A stretch of 64,000 bases of DNA, taken from the NCBI RefSeq assembly GCF_009740395.1, contig NZ_WOXT01000002.1, positions 558,001 to 622,000 of the forward strand, read 5' to 3'. A model generated the notes under the pieces. That model worked only from the letters and a program-made list of their open reading frames with translations, did not search any database and was not told where the DNA came from. This DNA is from Noviluteimonas gilva (GTDB lineage Bacteria > Pseudomonadota > Gammaproteobacteria > Xanthomonadales > Xanthomonadaceae). The position numbers and the translations under genes are program-made. Of this stretch, positions 33,182-42,138 are shown one piece after another. The stretch's first letter is position 1; each line of letters begins with the position of its first letter.

Positions 33182-33724
33182 TCAGGGCGGCGGGAACTTC
33201 GCGAACATCTGCGGGATGACCTTCGCGATCGCCGCGTCGATGCCTTGCGGCGATTCCGGCACGTCGCCCGAGGCGGTCGCGCGCCAGATCGGTTGTTTGG
33301 TCTTGGCATCGAACATGTCGATGGCCAGCGCGCCCACCATCTTCGAATGCGGACGCGACGAACCGGTGCTCGTGCCGATCCCGCCGCCGCTGTTGCCGCC
33401 CCAACTGCCGAGCCCGAAGCCGAACGACGTCCCGCTATAGCTGACTTCCTCGCGCGCATCCCAGCGACCCAACAGTGCGACGTCGCCATCGGCCGCGCGT
33501 TGCCAACCCTTCGACGCCAGTTGCGCATCGATCGCACGCACGAGCTTGTCGCGCACCAGCGGCGACTGCGTCTGCGGCTCTTCGACCCAGGAGTAAGTGC
33601 GGTAGCGCGAGAAATCGACGCCGGGCGCCTGGTCGGTCTGCACGACCGGCGCGCTGCTGGCACACGCAGCGAGCAGCAATAACGCGAGGAACGTGGGCGC
33701 GTACACGGGAAGCCTGGTGTTCAT
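33182..33724 (-). CDS. DUF4136 lipoprotein
   Basis: The 180-residue protein has a lipobox (LLLAAC) and the DUF4136 pattern: DFSRYRTYSWVEEP at the N-terminus, LASKGWQRAADGDVALL, a glycine/serine-rich insertion, then VGALAIDMFDAKTKQPIWRA. It is an outer-membrane or periplasmic lipoprotein of unknown function. It ends convergently with the preceding small gene. Confidence 0.87.
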   Translation of the reverse strand: MNTRLPVYAPTFLALLLLAACASSAPVVQTDQAPGVDFSRYRTYSWVEEPQTQSPLVRDKLVRAIDAQLASKGWQRAADGDVALLGRWDAREEVSYSGTSFGFGLGSWGGNSGGGIGTSTGSSRPHSKMVGALAIDMFDAKTKQPIWRATASGDVPESPQGIDAAIAKVIPQMFAKFPPP

Positions 33725-33840
33725 GGCGATCTCCTCCGACGACGCTCGGCGTGTTCATCTCACCACCGGTGGCGCCGGGAATCCATTGGCCGTTGGGCCC
33801 GCTTCGGTCCGTTCAGCACAGCATTGATCGGAGACGCGCG

Positions 33841-34452
33841 ATGGCGACTTATCCCCTCGATCGCACCGCGTATCTCCTCGTCGATCCGTACAACGATTTC
33901 CTCTCCGAAGGCGGCAAGGTTTATCCCTTCATCGAAGCGATCGCGACGGAAGTCGGCTTGCTCGACAACCTGCGCAAGCTCGATCGCGCCCTCCGCGCGC
34001 ATGGCGTAGCGGTGTTCATCGTGCCGCATCGTCGTTGGGAGCCGGGCGATTACGAAGACTGGAGATTCCCGAGCCCGACGCATCGCAAGATCATGGCGCG
34101 CCACAACTTCGCGCGCGGCGAGTGGGGCGGCGAATGGCATCCCGAATTCGCGCCGAAGCCCGGCGACACGGTCGTTCAGGAACACTGGGGCGCCAGCGGC
34201 TTCGCCAACACCGACCTCGACCTGCGCCTGAAACAGAAAGGCATCACGCACGTCATCATCGCGGGGTTGCTGGCGAACACCTGCATCGAGGCGACCGGGC
34301 GCTACGCGACGGAGCTGGGCTATCACGTGACCCTGGTGCGCGATGCAACCGCGGCGATGCAACACGACATGATGCATGCCGCGCATGAACTCAACGGGCC
34401 GACGTACGCACACGCGATCGTGACCACCGGCGAGCTGATCGCAAGCCTGTAG
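33841..34452 (+). CDS. Isochorismatase-family cysteine hydrolase
   Basis: The 203-residue alpha/beta hydrolase has the expected catalytic triad: Asp in LLVDPYNDF, Lys in the central region (LRLKQKGITHVIIAG) and Cys in LLANTCIEATGR. Substrates of this group range from isochorismate to nicotinamide, urea and N-carbamoyl compounds, so no specific activity is assigned. It is not in an obvious operon. Confidence 0.88.
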   Translation: MATYPLDRTAYLLVDPYNDFLSEGGKVYPFIEAIATEVGLLDNLRKLDRALRAHGVAVFIVPHRRWEPGDYEDWRFPSPTHRKIMARHNFARGEWGGEWHPEFAPKPGDTVVQEHWGASGFANTDLDLRLKQKGITHVIIAGLLANTCIEATGRYATELGYHVTLVRDATAAMQHDMMHAAHELNGPTYAHAIVTTGELIASL

Positions 34453-34595
34453 AGCCGTCGACGCGCGAAGAGCTTTCTTCGGCGCGATTCGAAAAAAGGC
34501 AGGCCCAATACACCTGCCGCGGGTCATGCCGGATGTCTGGCGCTGGCTGCGCGGCATCGTGCGCTCGATCAACGCCTTCACCTGGGAGACGGCTC

Positions 34596-36050
34596 ATGCC
34601 GAAGAACACCACCCAACTGCGACGCCTGTGGAAAGCCTTCGAATGCGAAGAGCGCGAGATGGTGCTGATCCCGTTCGGCCCGGACAGGATCCGCGTCGCG
34701 CCACCGACCACGCAGGCCTTCGAAGCGCTCGCCGCGGTCATGCACCACCACGGCTATCACGTGCGCACACAGGACACCGACAGCTACAACTGCCGCACCA
34801 TCACCGGCGGCACCGGCAAGAGCCTGCACAGCTACGGCATCGCGCTCGACGTCAACTGGGAAACCAATCCCTTCCTCAACCATGCCGGCACGCGGCTGGT
34901 GCGCTTCTCCGACAAGGACACGCAGGCGCGTCGTGCGCTCGACGTGCGCGCCGGTGTCGCCGATACCGACATGACGAAGGCGATGATCGAAGACGCGCTC
35001 CGGATCCGCACGCGCGATGGCACGAGGGTGTTCGAATGGGGTGGCAGCTGGCGCGATCGCAAGGATTGCATGCACTTCGAGATGGATGTCTCGCCGGCGG
35101 AACTCGCGGTCGGTCTGGATCCAGCTTCCATCGTGGGCCTGGAGGAATACCTCGCGAGCCTGCAAGGGCCTGGATTCGAACCGCCGCCGATCGTGGCGCC
35201 GACGCAACCCGTGACCCACGACCGACATGAAGTGATCGCGCGCAGCGGCCTGCGCCTGCGCAGCGGGCCATCGGCGAGCAGCGATGTCATTCGCGTCGTG
35301 CCACCGGGCACGCAGCTCGACGTCATGGCACGCCAGGACGGATGGGCGCTGGTCGATTTCCTCGGCGATGGCCTGGCCGACGGCTTCATGAGCGCGGCGT
35401 TCCTGCGGCCTGTCGGCGGCGTGGCACCCATTACGGTGGAGCGGGGTGGCGAGATCGTGCATGCGCCGGGCGATATCACCGCCGATGTGACGCCGGAGAT
35501 CGTCGCAAGGATGTTCCCGCACACACGCAAGGCGAACATCGTGGCGCATTTGCCGTCCGTCCTCGCGGGCCTGCGCGAGTGCGCACTCGGCGATCGACAG
35601 ATGGTGTTGATGGCACTGGCGACGATCCGCGCCGAGTCCGAAGGCTTCCTCCCGATTTCCGAAGGCATCAGCGGATTCAACACGCGCCATGCGCCGTTCG
35701 ATCGTTACGAGCCGGGCACGTCCGCGGGCAATCGCATCGGCAACACGCAGCCGGGTGATGGCGCGCGCTTCAAGGGACGCGGTTTTGTTCAACTCACCGG
35801 TCGCGACAATTACGGCCGGGTCGGGCGCCAGATCGGCGCGGATTTGCTGCGCACGCCCGAGTTGGCGAACGACGGCCCGCTGGCCGGGCGCATCCTCGCG
35901 CAGTTCCTCAAGAACAACGAACGCCGCGTGCGTGCGGCGCTTGCGGTGGATGACCTGCGCACGGCGCGCAAATGCGTCAACGGCGGCGCGCATGGGATGG
36001 ATCGATTTCGCAACGCGTATGAACTTGGTGAGCTCGCGATCCCGGGTTGA
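34596..36050 (+). CDS. Three-domain cell-wall lytic protein (M15 peptidase-SH3-GH19)
   Basis: The 484-residue protein has an M15 D-Ala-D-Ala-type zinc peptidase (about residues 20-190) with His78 in HSYGIALDVNW, Asp85 and His160 in MHFEM as zinc ligands. Next comes a bacterial SH3 domain (about 208-275, RSGLRLRSGPSASSD), then a GH19-like chitinase/lysozyme domain (about 297-484) with Glu347 in RAESEGF and RFKGRGFVQLTGRDNYGR. This is an endolysin-like domain set able to cut both glycan and peptide of murein. No signal peptide and no holin or phage genes are nearby, so the export route is unknown. Confidence 0.87.
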   Translation: MPKNTTQLRRLWKAFECEEREMVLIPFGPDRIRVAPPTTQAFEALAAVMHHHGYHVRTQDTDSYNCRTITGGTGKSLHSYGIALDVNWETNPFLNHAGTRLVRFSDKDTQARRALDVRAGVADTDMTKAMIEDALRIRTRDGTRVFEWGGSWRDRKDCMHFEMDVSPAELAVGLDPASIVGLEEYLASLQGPGFEPPPIVAPTQPVTHDRHEVIARSGLRLRSGPSASSDVIRVVPPGTQLDVMARQDGWALVDFLGDGLADGFMSAAFLRPVGGVAPITVERGGEIVHAPGDITADVTPEIVARMFPHTRKANIVAHLPSVLAGLRECALGDRQMVLMALATIRAESEGFLPISEGISGFNTRHAPFDRYEPGTSAGNRIGNTQPGDGARFKGRGFVQLTGRDNYGRVGRQIGADLLRTPELANDGPLAGRILAQFLKNNERRVRAALAVDDLRTARKCVNGGAHGMDRFRNAYELGELAIPG

Positions 36051-36222
36051 TGCGACGAGACCATTGATGAGGATTTCCACCACGCTTCAGCAAAGCAAGC
36101 GAACGTAGAGTTGAATTTCACCCGGAACGAACGAACGCGGTCGCCCAATCGGGCGACGCGATCACGGTGGAGGTGTTCGCGTCCCAGTCGCGATTTCCCC
36201 CATCATTCCGGGAGTTCCTTGC

Positions 36223-38355
36223 ATGAAAATCCTCGCATCGACCTGCGCGGTCGGCTTGCTGTCCGCCGCCGTCGCCCTTGCCGTCCAGGCGGCCGCCGCG
36301 GTGCCCACGGCGCGCGACGATCGCGCGGCCACGCGCATCAATCGCGCCGGCAACGGACAGGCGTTGACCGCGCCTTCGCAAGCCGCGCCTTCCACCGTTG
36401 TCTCCACCTTCCTGCGCGGAAAGGGCCTGGGCTCCGGCGCCGTCAACGCCTTGCGCGTGCATTCCGACACGCTCGATCGCAAAGGCATCCGGCAACTGCG
36501 CATGCAGCAGGAAGTGGGCGGCCTCGCGGTGTATGGCGCGTACGTCAAGGCAGCGGTCGGCCGTAATGGCGCGTTGCTGAGCGTCGTCGAAAACGTCGCG
36601 CCGGTGCCCGCCACCGGATTGCAAGCGGCGAAGGTCGACGAAACCGCCGCGCTGCGCGTTGCGCTCGGTGCGCGCAAGATCGCCGGCGCCGCGCCCGCGC
36701 GCGTGCAGAAGATCGGCGCCGCAACGAAGTTCGCGAAGACCGCCGGCTTCCACGACGGCCCGATCGTGACGCGCGTGGCCGTGCCGCTCGCCGATGGTGG
36801 AATGCAGGTCGGCTTCCTCGTCGAAACCTGGCGCGAAGCCGGCAACGACCTCGTCGAAACGCTGGTCTCCGGCGACGGCCGCGTGCTCGACACCAGCCAC
36901 CGCACCGCGCGCGACGACTATCGCGTGTTCACGGTGGATCCGATCGCGACGCCGCAGGCCATCGTCAGCGGCCCGACGAACTGGCTGTTCAACGGCAGCC
37001 ACCTGAGCGACAACATCACCGGCAACAACGTCCACGCGTACCTGGACACCGACAACAACGGACTGCCCGATGCGGGCGGCACGCGCGTGTCGGACCGTCG
37101 CTTCCTGTCGACGTTCAACCCGGCCGTGCAGCCGTCGGTGGGCAACAACCCCGACGTTGCGGTGCAGAACCTGTTCTACCTCAACAACGTCATCCACGAC
37201 CGCCTGTATGCCGCGGGTTTCGATGAAGCCGCGGGCAACTTCCAGCAGAACAACTTCGGCCTGGGCGGCCGCGGCAACGACTCGGTGAATGCCGAAGCGC
37301 AGGACGGCGGCAGCACCGACAACGCCAACTTCGCCACGCCGCGCGACGGCCGCAATCCGCGCATGCAGATGTACCTGTGGTCTTCGCCGGAACCGGATCA
37401 CCAGGTGATCGCCGGCGGCAACACGTTCCAGGCGCGTCGCGCGGAGTTCTCGCCGCCGTTCACGCCGACGGGCCTGCAGGACACGGTGGTCGCCGCGCTC
37501 GACAGTGGCGGCACAAGCAATGCCGACGGTTGCGAGGCGCTCACGACGAACGTCAGCGGGCAGATCGCGTTGGTCAATCGTGGCACGTGCGACTTCGTCG
37601 TCAAGGCGGCGAACGCGCAGGCGGCGGGTGCCGTTGCGCTCATCGTCGCTAACAACGTCGCCGGCGATCCCATCGTCATGGGCGGGACGACTCCGCAGAT
37701 TCCCGCGGTCATGGTGACGCAGGCGGCAGGCGCGACGTTGCGCGCGGCCTCGCCGATCGCAGCGACGATCCGCGTGATCGATCCGCCCTTGATCCGTCGC
37801 GACGGCGACCTCGACTCCGACATCGTGTGGCACGAATACGGCCATGGCCTGACGTGGCGCATGATCGGTCGCATGGACGGCCCGCTGGGTGGCGCGATCG
37901 GCGAGGGCATGAGCGACGTGCTCGCGATCATCGTCAACAACAACGATCGCGTCGCCGAATACTCCACGGGGACGCCGAACGGCCTGCGCACCGAGCCGTA
38001 TGCGAACTACTCGCGCACCTACGGCGACATCCTCGGTGAGGAAGTGCACTTCGACGGCGAGGTGTACGGCGCGATCGGCTGGCAGGTGTGGAAGAACTTC
38101 CAGGCAGCAGGCTTCACTGCCGACCAGACGCTGGCGGTGCTCGTCGACGGCATGAACTACACGCCGGCCGAGCCGACGTTCGAAGAGATGCGCGACGGCA
38201 TCCTCGCGTCGCTCACCAACGTCGGCCAGGAATGCCTGGTGTGGCGTGCGTTCGCCCAGTACGGCGTCGGCGTGGGTGCGCGTGGCCAGGCGCGCGGAAA
38301 GAAGGTGGCGATCCGCGAATCCTTCGCGGTCCCCGCGGTTTGCGCCGCGCCCTGA
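36223..38355 (+). CDS. Secreted M36-family (fungalysin-like) metalloprotease
   Basis: This 710-residue exported zinc protease has a signal peptide (residues 1-26). An FTP/propeptide region follows (LRMQQEVGGLAVYGAYVK). The catalytic domain is split by an inserted PA domain (TTNVSGQIALVNRGTCDFVVKAAN region, residues about 430-520). The zinc motif is H537-E-Y-G-H541 with the third ligand in GEGMSDVLA. The protein ends in a compact tail. It is probably a major extracellular protease. A bidirectional terminator follows. Confidence 0.93.
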   Translation: MKILASTCAVGLLSAAVALAVQAAAAVPTARDDRAATRINRAGNGQALTAPSQAAPSTVVSTFLRGKGLGSGAVNALRVHSDTLDRKGIRQLRMQQEVGGLAVYGAYVKAAVGRNGALLSVVENVAPVPATGLQAAKVDETAALRVALGARKIAGAAPARVQKIGAATKFAKTAGFHDGPIVTRVAVPLADGGMQVGFLVETWREAGNDLVETLVSGDGRVLDTSHRTARDDYRVFTVDPIATPQAIVSGPTNWLFNGSHLSDNITGNNVHAYLDTDNNGLPDAGGTRVSDRRFLSTFNPAVQPSVGNNPDVAVQNLFYLNNVIHDRLYAAGFDEAAGNFQQNNFGLGGRGNDSVNAEAQDGGSTDNANFATPRDGRNPRMQMYLWSSPEPDHQVIAGGNTFQARRAEFSPPFTPTGLQDTVVAALDSGGTSNADGCEALTTNVSGQIALVNRGTCDFVVKAANAQAAGAVALIVANNVAGDPIVMGGTTPQIPAVMVTQAAGATLRAASPIAATIRVIDPPLIRRDGDLDSDIVWHEYGHGLTWRMIGRMDGPLGGAIGEGMSDVLAIIVNNNDRVAEYSTGTPNGLRTEPYANYSRTYGDILGEEVHFDGEVYGAIGWQVWKNFQAAGFTADQTLAVLVDGMNYTPAEPTFEEMRDGILASLTNVGQECLVWRAFAQYGVGVGARGQARGKKVAIRESFAVPAVCAAP

Positions 38356-38365
38356 GCGTCAAAAA

Positions 38366-38396
38366 GAAGGCCACCTCGCGGTGGCCTTCTTCTTTT
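38366..38396. terminator. Bidirectional rho-independent terminator
   Basis: A perfect ten-pair stem (GAAGGCCACC at 38366-38375 with 38380-38389, loop TCGC) is followed by TTCTTTT and preceded by five A residues. It serves the M36 gene on plus and the unknown secreted gene on minus. Confidence 0.85.
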
Positions 38397-38408
38397 GGTG
38401 CGGGCATC

Positions 38409-38897
38409 TCAATACGGACATTCGGGCCCGTTGTACGACAGGGCCGACGGGTTGGTCGGCGCCGACAGTCCGTTGGTCACGTCCGTCAACTTGATGTTGG
38501 TGAAGACGACGGAGGCCACGCTCACGTACTGATAGTGCGGGCAGACCAGCGTGCTGGGCGGCGGCAGGATGGTCAGGCTTTCGTTGATCCTGCCGTTCTT
38601 GTCGACGGTGAAGGTGGCGCTGACGTAAACGTTGGACAGGATTTCTTCCTTGTTGCCCCTCGCCGGGCAAACATGGCCTTTCTTGACGCACTGGTAGTGC
38701 ACGCCGGCCTTCGCGCTCGCGACGTAGTTGATGCCGTTGCCGGTGTTGCCCAGGCCGACTTCCGACCAGTTCACGATCACCTTCGGCGAGCCCAGCGAAG
38801 CGCTGGGCGCGCGCAGGAATTTCGGTTTGCCACCGGCGATGGCCGCCGTCGCGATGAGGGCCACGCCGATCAGGCATAGCGTCGGTTTGATGCGCAT
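38409..38897 (-). CDS. Secreted protein of unknown family, tandem paralog 1
   Basis: The 162-residue protein has a signal peptide (MRIKPTLCLIGVALIATAAIAG) and four cysteines that may pair (CVKKGHVC, VCPHY, PECPY). It shares long stretches with the gene at 38988-39473, including FLRAPSASLGSPKVIV and VFTNIKLTDVTN, about 60% identical by eye, so the two are a tandem duplication. The ATG follows a GAGAGGACGAC leader. No family is recognised. Confidence 0.8.
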   Translation of the reverse strand: MRIKPTLCLIGVALIATAAIAGGKPKFLRAPSASLGSPKVIVNWSEVGLGNTGNGINYVASAKAGVHYQCVKKGHVCPARGNKEEILSNVYVSATFTVDKNGRINESLTILPPPSTLVCPHYQYVSVASVVFTNIKLTDVTNGLSAPTNPSALSYNGPECPY

Positions 38898-38970
38898 GTC
38901 GTCCTCTCCCTTTGAACATCCAATAAGAGAGAACGACGGAATCGCCCGATGCGGCTCCCCCGAATGGGTG

Positions 38971-38980
38971 GGGTTAACCC
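38971..38980. promoter_or_regulatory. Palindrome upstream of secreted paralog 1
   Basis: GGGTTAACCC lies 74-83 bases before the start at 38897. It occupies the same relative place as the palindrome upstream of paralog 2, and the flanks align (GGGTGnnGTnAnCC), suggesting a shared operator or promoter element. Confidence 0.4.
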
Positions 38981-38987
38981 GTTCGTG

Positions 38988-39473
38988 TCACGGGCATTCG
39001 GGACCGTTGTACGAAAGCGACGAAGGATTGGTCGGCGAGGAGATGTTGTTGGTCACGTCCGTCAACTTGATGTTGGTGAAGACGACCGAGACCACGCCCA
39101 CGCGTTGATTGCCCGGGCACACCAGGGTGCTTTCCGGCGCCGGGATGATCAGGGATTCGCTGATCCGTCCGTTCTTGTCGACATCGAAGGTGCCGCCCAC
39201 CGACACGTCGGCCAGCACGTCTTCCTTGTTCGACGCGGCCGGGCAATTGTTGCCGCGGTTGACGCACTGGTACCGGGCAGCGGCCGTCGCTTTGGCTTCG
39301 TACGAGATGTCGGTGCCGGGATTGCCGAGGCCGACTTCCGTCCATTTCACGATCACTTTGGGCGAGCCGAGCGAAGCGCTGGGCGCGCGCAGGAATTTGG
39401 GGTTGCCGCCGGCGATGGCCGCCGTCGCGACAAGGGCCATGCCGACCAGGCACAGCTTGGATTGCATCTGCAT
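38988..39473 (-). CDS. Secreted protein of unknown family, tandem paralog 2
   Basis: The 161-residue protein has a signal peptide (MQMQSKLCLVGMALVATAAIAG) and the same conserved body as paralog 1 (GGNPKFLRAPSASLGSPKVI, VSVVFTNIKLTDVTN, SYNGPECP). The start at 39473 has GGAGG nine bases upstream; the ATG at 39485 overlaps that site. Disulfide-type cysteines are retained (QCVNRGNNC, LVCPGN). A periplasmic or extracellular role is likely, but the activity is unknown. Confidence 0.8.
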   Translation of the reverse strand: MQMQSKLCLVGMALVATAAIAGGNPKFLRAPSASLGSPKVIVKWTEVGLGNPGTDISYEAKATAAARYQCVNRGNNCPAASNKEDVLADVSVGGTFDVDKNGRISESLIIPAPESTLVCPGNQRVGVVSVVFTNIKLTDVTNNISSPTNPSSLSYNGPECP

Positions 39474-39535
39474 TTCGTCCTCCATGGGTTACCAACCAGA
39501 GAGAACGACACAAACGCGCCTCGCGACTCCCCCAT

Positions 39536-39553
39536 CCGGGTGAAGTCACCCGG
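39536..39553. promoter_or_regulatory. Palindrome upstream of secreted paralog 2
   Basis: CCGGGTGA-AG-TCACCCGG (39536-39553) lies 63-80 bases before the start at 39473 and just past the stop of the TPR gene (39563). It may be a shared operator with the element at 38971-38980 or a short terminator stem; it lacks a T-run. Confidence 0.4.
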
Positions 39554-39562
39554 AATGGCGTG

Positions 39563-41314
39563 TCACGTCCCCGGCTTGGGGACGTCGATCCGAATCGCCG
39601 CGAGCTGATCGGGGGCGTAGCCGATCTTGCGCAGGAACGGGAGCCAGCGTGGATCGTCGCGCAGCGAGTCGGTCAGCACATCGAACGCCACCGACGTGGC
39701 GGCGGGATCATGGGCCTGCGCAGCTTGGTCCAGCCAACGGAAGGCTTCGTCGCGGTCGACGCGATAGCTGTACGCCAGCGCGACCAACGTGGGTTGCTCG
39801 TCGCCGTATGTCCTGATGAGGTTCTGCAAGGCCGCATTGGACTCACGCGTGCGGCCCAGCGCGTGGAACGCCAACGCGCGCACCTGGAGGCGCGAGGCTT
39901 CATCGGGTTCGCCGTCGATCTCGCGCAGCGCGCCGGCCGCGTCGCCCTTGCCGACGAGCAGCGAGACCGCGATGCCGTTGCGTGCGCCGACGAAGGCGGG
40001 GCTCAGGCGAAGCGCGGTGCGGAAGTCGTCGATCGCCGCGTCCCACTGGCGCGCGTAGTAACGCGTGATGCCGCGATTGTTGTAGGCGGTCGGGTTCGCC
40101 GGATCGTGCGCGACGCGATAGTCGTACAGCGGCAACGCGTCTTCGAAGCGCCCGACGTTGCTGAGCAGGATCCCGAGCGTGTTGATGGCGACGAGGTTGT
40201 TCGGTTCGATCTGCAACGCGCGCTTGTTGTAATCGGCGGCCGCCTGCGCGTCGAAGTCGAAATCCGCGGCCAGGCGCGCCAGGCCGGTGATCGCGATGAC
40301 GTTGCGCGGATCGATCTTCAGCGCCCGGTTCAGCGCTTCGCGCGCGAGCTTCGCGGCTTCCGCCGGCGGCATCTCGCTGTAAATGGATTGGTTGATGTAC
40401 ACGCGTCCCAGGCCCGCCCACGCGCGAGCTTCGTTCGGTGCGATGGACAGCGCCTGCTTGAACACGACCAGCGCCTGCGCGCGCCCGGCCTTGCTCTGCT
40501 GGTCGAGCAGCGCCTGCGCCTGGAGGACCAGCGCGTAGACCCGCGGATCCACCGGCGTGACGGTGGGCGCCTTGAGCAACTTGATCTTCAGTTGGTCGAC
40601 GACCGACGCGGCGATCTCGTCCTGCACCTGGAAGATGTCGTCGAGGTTGCGGTCGTAGGTTTCGACCCACAGTTGCGCGCCGTCGGTGGCGCGCACCAGT
40701 TGCACCGCGATGCGCACGCGATTGCCCGCCTTGCGCACGCTGCCCTGCAGGATCGACGCCACGTGAAGGCGGCGCGCGATGTCCGGCACCGACAGGTCCT
40801 GGCCCTTGAACGCGAAGCTCGAGGTCCGCGCGATCACGCGCAGGTCCGGCACCTTGTTCAACACGTTGAGCAGTTCCTCGGACACACCGTCGGAGAAATA
40901 CTGCTGATCCTTGTCGCCGCTCATGTTCTCCAGCGGAAGCACGGCGATCGACGGATCGTTTTCGATCGTCGGGATGTCGCTGCCCGGGGTCGACGCGCTG
41001 GCGACCGAGGATTCGGACGTCGTGCGCACCGTCTGCCACAACCATGCGCCGCCGACGATCACGACGATCGCGATCAATGCGACTTCCAGCCGCGTGACCT
41101 TCTGTTGCCCGCGCTCGCCCTGGAACCACGCGATGACCAGCGTGATGAAGAACCCGAGCACCGAAAGCGCTACGCCCACGCGCATCGGGACGGCCGACCA
41201 TCCATACGTGCCCGCCAACAGGCCGACCCCCTGCAACAGCGCCCACGCGACCGCCGTGTAGCCGAGCACCCATTGCGCGACCTTGCGCTTGCGCAGCTGG
41301 CGGATGGTCAGCAT
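39563..41314 (-). CDS. Membrane TPR protein with TolB/FlgO-like domain
   Basis: The 583-residue protein has an N-terminal cytosolic segment (LTIRQLRKRKVAQW) and three membrane helices (to about residue 125). A periplasmic domain follows, resembling the N-terminal TolB/FlgO fold found in CadC-like and adenylate-cyclase-linked proteins (SIAVLPLENMSGDKDQQYFS, EELLNVLNKVPDLRVIARTS). Several TPR units come after it (AWAGLGRVYINQ, NNLVAINTLGILLSNVG, YNNRGITRYYARQW). It probably senses or scaffolds at the envelope. The ATG at 41314 fits because the frame upstream is arginine-rich noise. Confidence 0.82.
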   Translation of the reverse strand: MLTIRQLRKRKVAQWVLGYTAVAWALLQGVGLLAGTYGWSAVPMRVGVALSVLGFFITLVIAWFQGERGQQKVTRLEVALIAIVVIVGGAWLWQTVRTTSESSVASASTPGSDIPTIENDPSIAVLPLENMSGDKDQQYFSDGVSEELLNVLNKVPDLRVIARTSSFAFKGQDLSVPDIARRLHVASILQGSVRKAGNRVRIAVQLVRATDGAQLWVETYDRNLDDIFQVQDEIAASVVDQLKIKLLKAPTVTPVDPRVYALVLQAQALLDQQSKAGRAQALVVFKQALSIAPNEARAWAGLGRVYINQSIYSEMPPAEAAKLAREALNRALKIDPRNVIAITGLARLAADFDFDAQAAADYNKRALQIEPNNLVAINTLGILLSNVGRFEDALPLYDYRVAHDPANPTAYNNRGITRYYARQWDAAIDDFRTALRLSPAFVGARNGIAVSLLVGKGDAAGALREIDGEPDEASRLQVRALAFHALGRTRESNAALQNLIRTYGDEQPTLVALAYSYRVDRDEAFRWLDQAAQAHDPAATSVAFDVLTDSLRDDPRWLPFLRKIGYAPDQLAAIRIDVPKPGT

Positions 41315-41515
41315 GGGGGTGTCCGATGGCGCATTAAACAGAGGAACGCAGACAACGGCGCAAACGGGCCGTCGCCGCGATCCGCGAGCCCGGCGCGCGC
41401 CGGGCTTCACGTGCCCCCGGAGCAGCCCGGCCCGCCTGGCATATCCTGTTCACGCCGATGGCGCGCGTCGCGGGATCGGGGACGTCAAGCGGTGACAACA
41501 CGAGGCGGAGCCCAC

Positions 41516-42133
41516 ATGGCGAACGATTGGTATCGCAATACCGATTGGAACGAGGCGATCGCGGCGGCCTTCGAGGAGAAGCTCAGGCGCGCCCGCGACA
41601 AGAAGCAATACCTGCGCATCCAGGCGAGCACGCTCGCCCATTCGCACCCGCGCGTTGCGCTCGCGCTGTTGGAGCGGTACTTCGACCTCGGTGAGCACTT
41701 CGATCACGCCCAGGCGCACGTCGACCGCGCGACGGCGCATTTGGCGCTCGGCGACATCGATGCAGCCATCCGATCCTACGAGGCGGCCTTGGCGCGCGAG
41801 GCGGCGTTTCCGAACCTGTTGACCGTTGCCTATCTGGAACTGCCGTACCTGATCGCGCTCCATGGCATCGACGCTCGCTTCGAACAAGCCATGGACATGC
41901 TTTCCGCCTCCAGGGAACGGCTCATGTTTCCCGTCGAGCGTTTCGAGCACCACGCCGCGCGAGCGATCATCCTTGCGAAGAGCGACCGCGCCGCTGCACG
42001 CCTCGAGGCCAAGGCCGCACTCGAGGTGGCCTCCGAGGATCATTCGGGTTTTCGCTACCACCCGACCGTCGGATTGGTTTCCGAAGTGCATGCAGACGCG
42101 TTGTCCCGGCTGCGCGGGCTTTGCGATGCCTGA
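41516..42133 (+). CDS. Helical TPR-like protein, unknown
   Basis: The 205-residue protein has two or three TPR-like helix pairs (HPRVALALLERYFDLGEHFDHA, ATAHLALGDIDAAIRSYEAALA) and a helical C-terminal half. The ATG follows ACGAGGCGGAG. It has no signal peptide and no recognised family. It is divergent from the TPR/TolB gene with 201 bases between starts. Confidence 0.75.
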   Translation: MANDWYRNTDWNEAIAAAFEEKLRRARDKKQYLRIQASTLAHSHPRVALALLERYFDLGEHFDHAQAHVDRATAHLALGDIDAAIRSYEAALAREAAFPNLLTVAYLELPYLIALHGIDARFEQAMDMLSASRERLMFPVERFEHHAARAIILAKSDRAAARLEAKAALEVASEDHSGFRYHPTVGLVSEVHADALSRLRGLCDA

Positions 42134-42138
42134 TCGCG

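Noticed and set aside
34596-36050. Prophage
   Set aside because: Only one lysin-like gene; no integrase, capsid, tail or holin genes around it.
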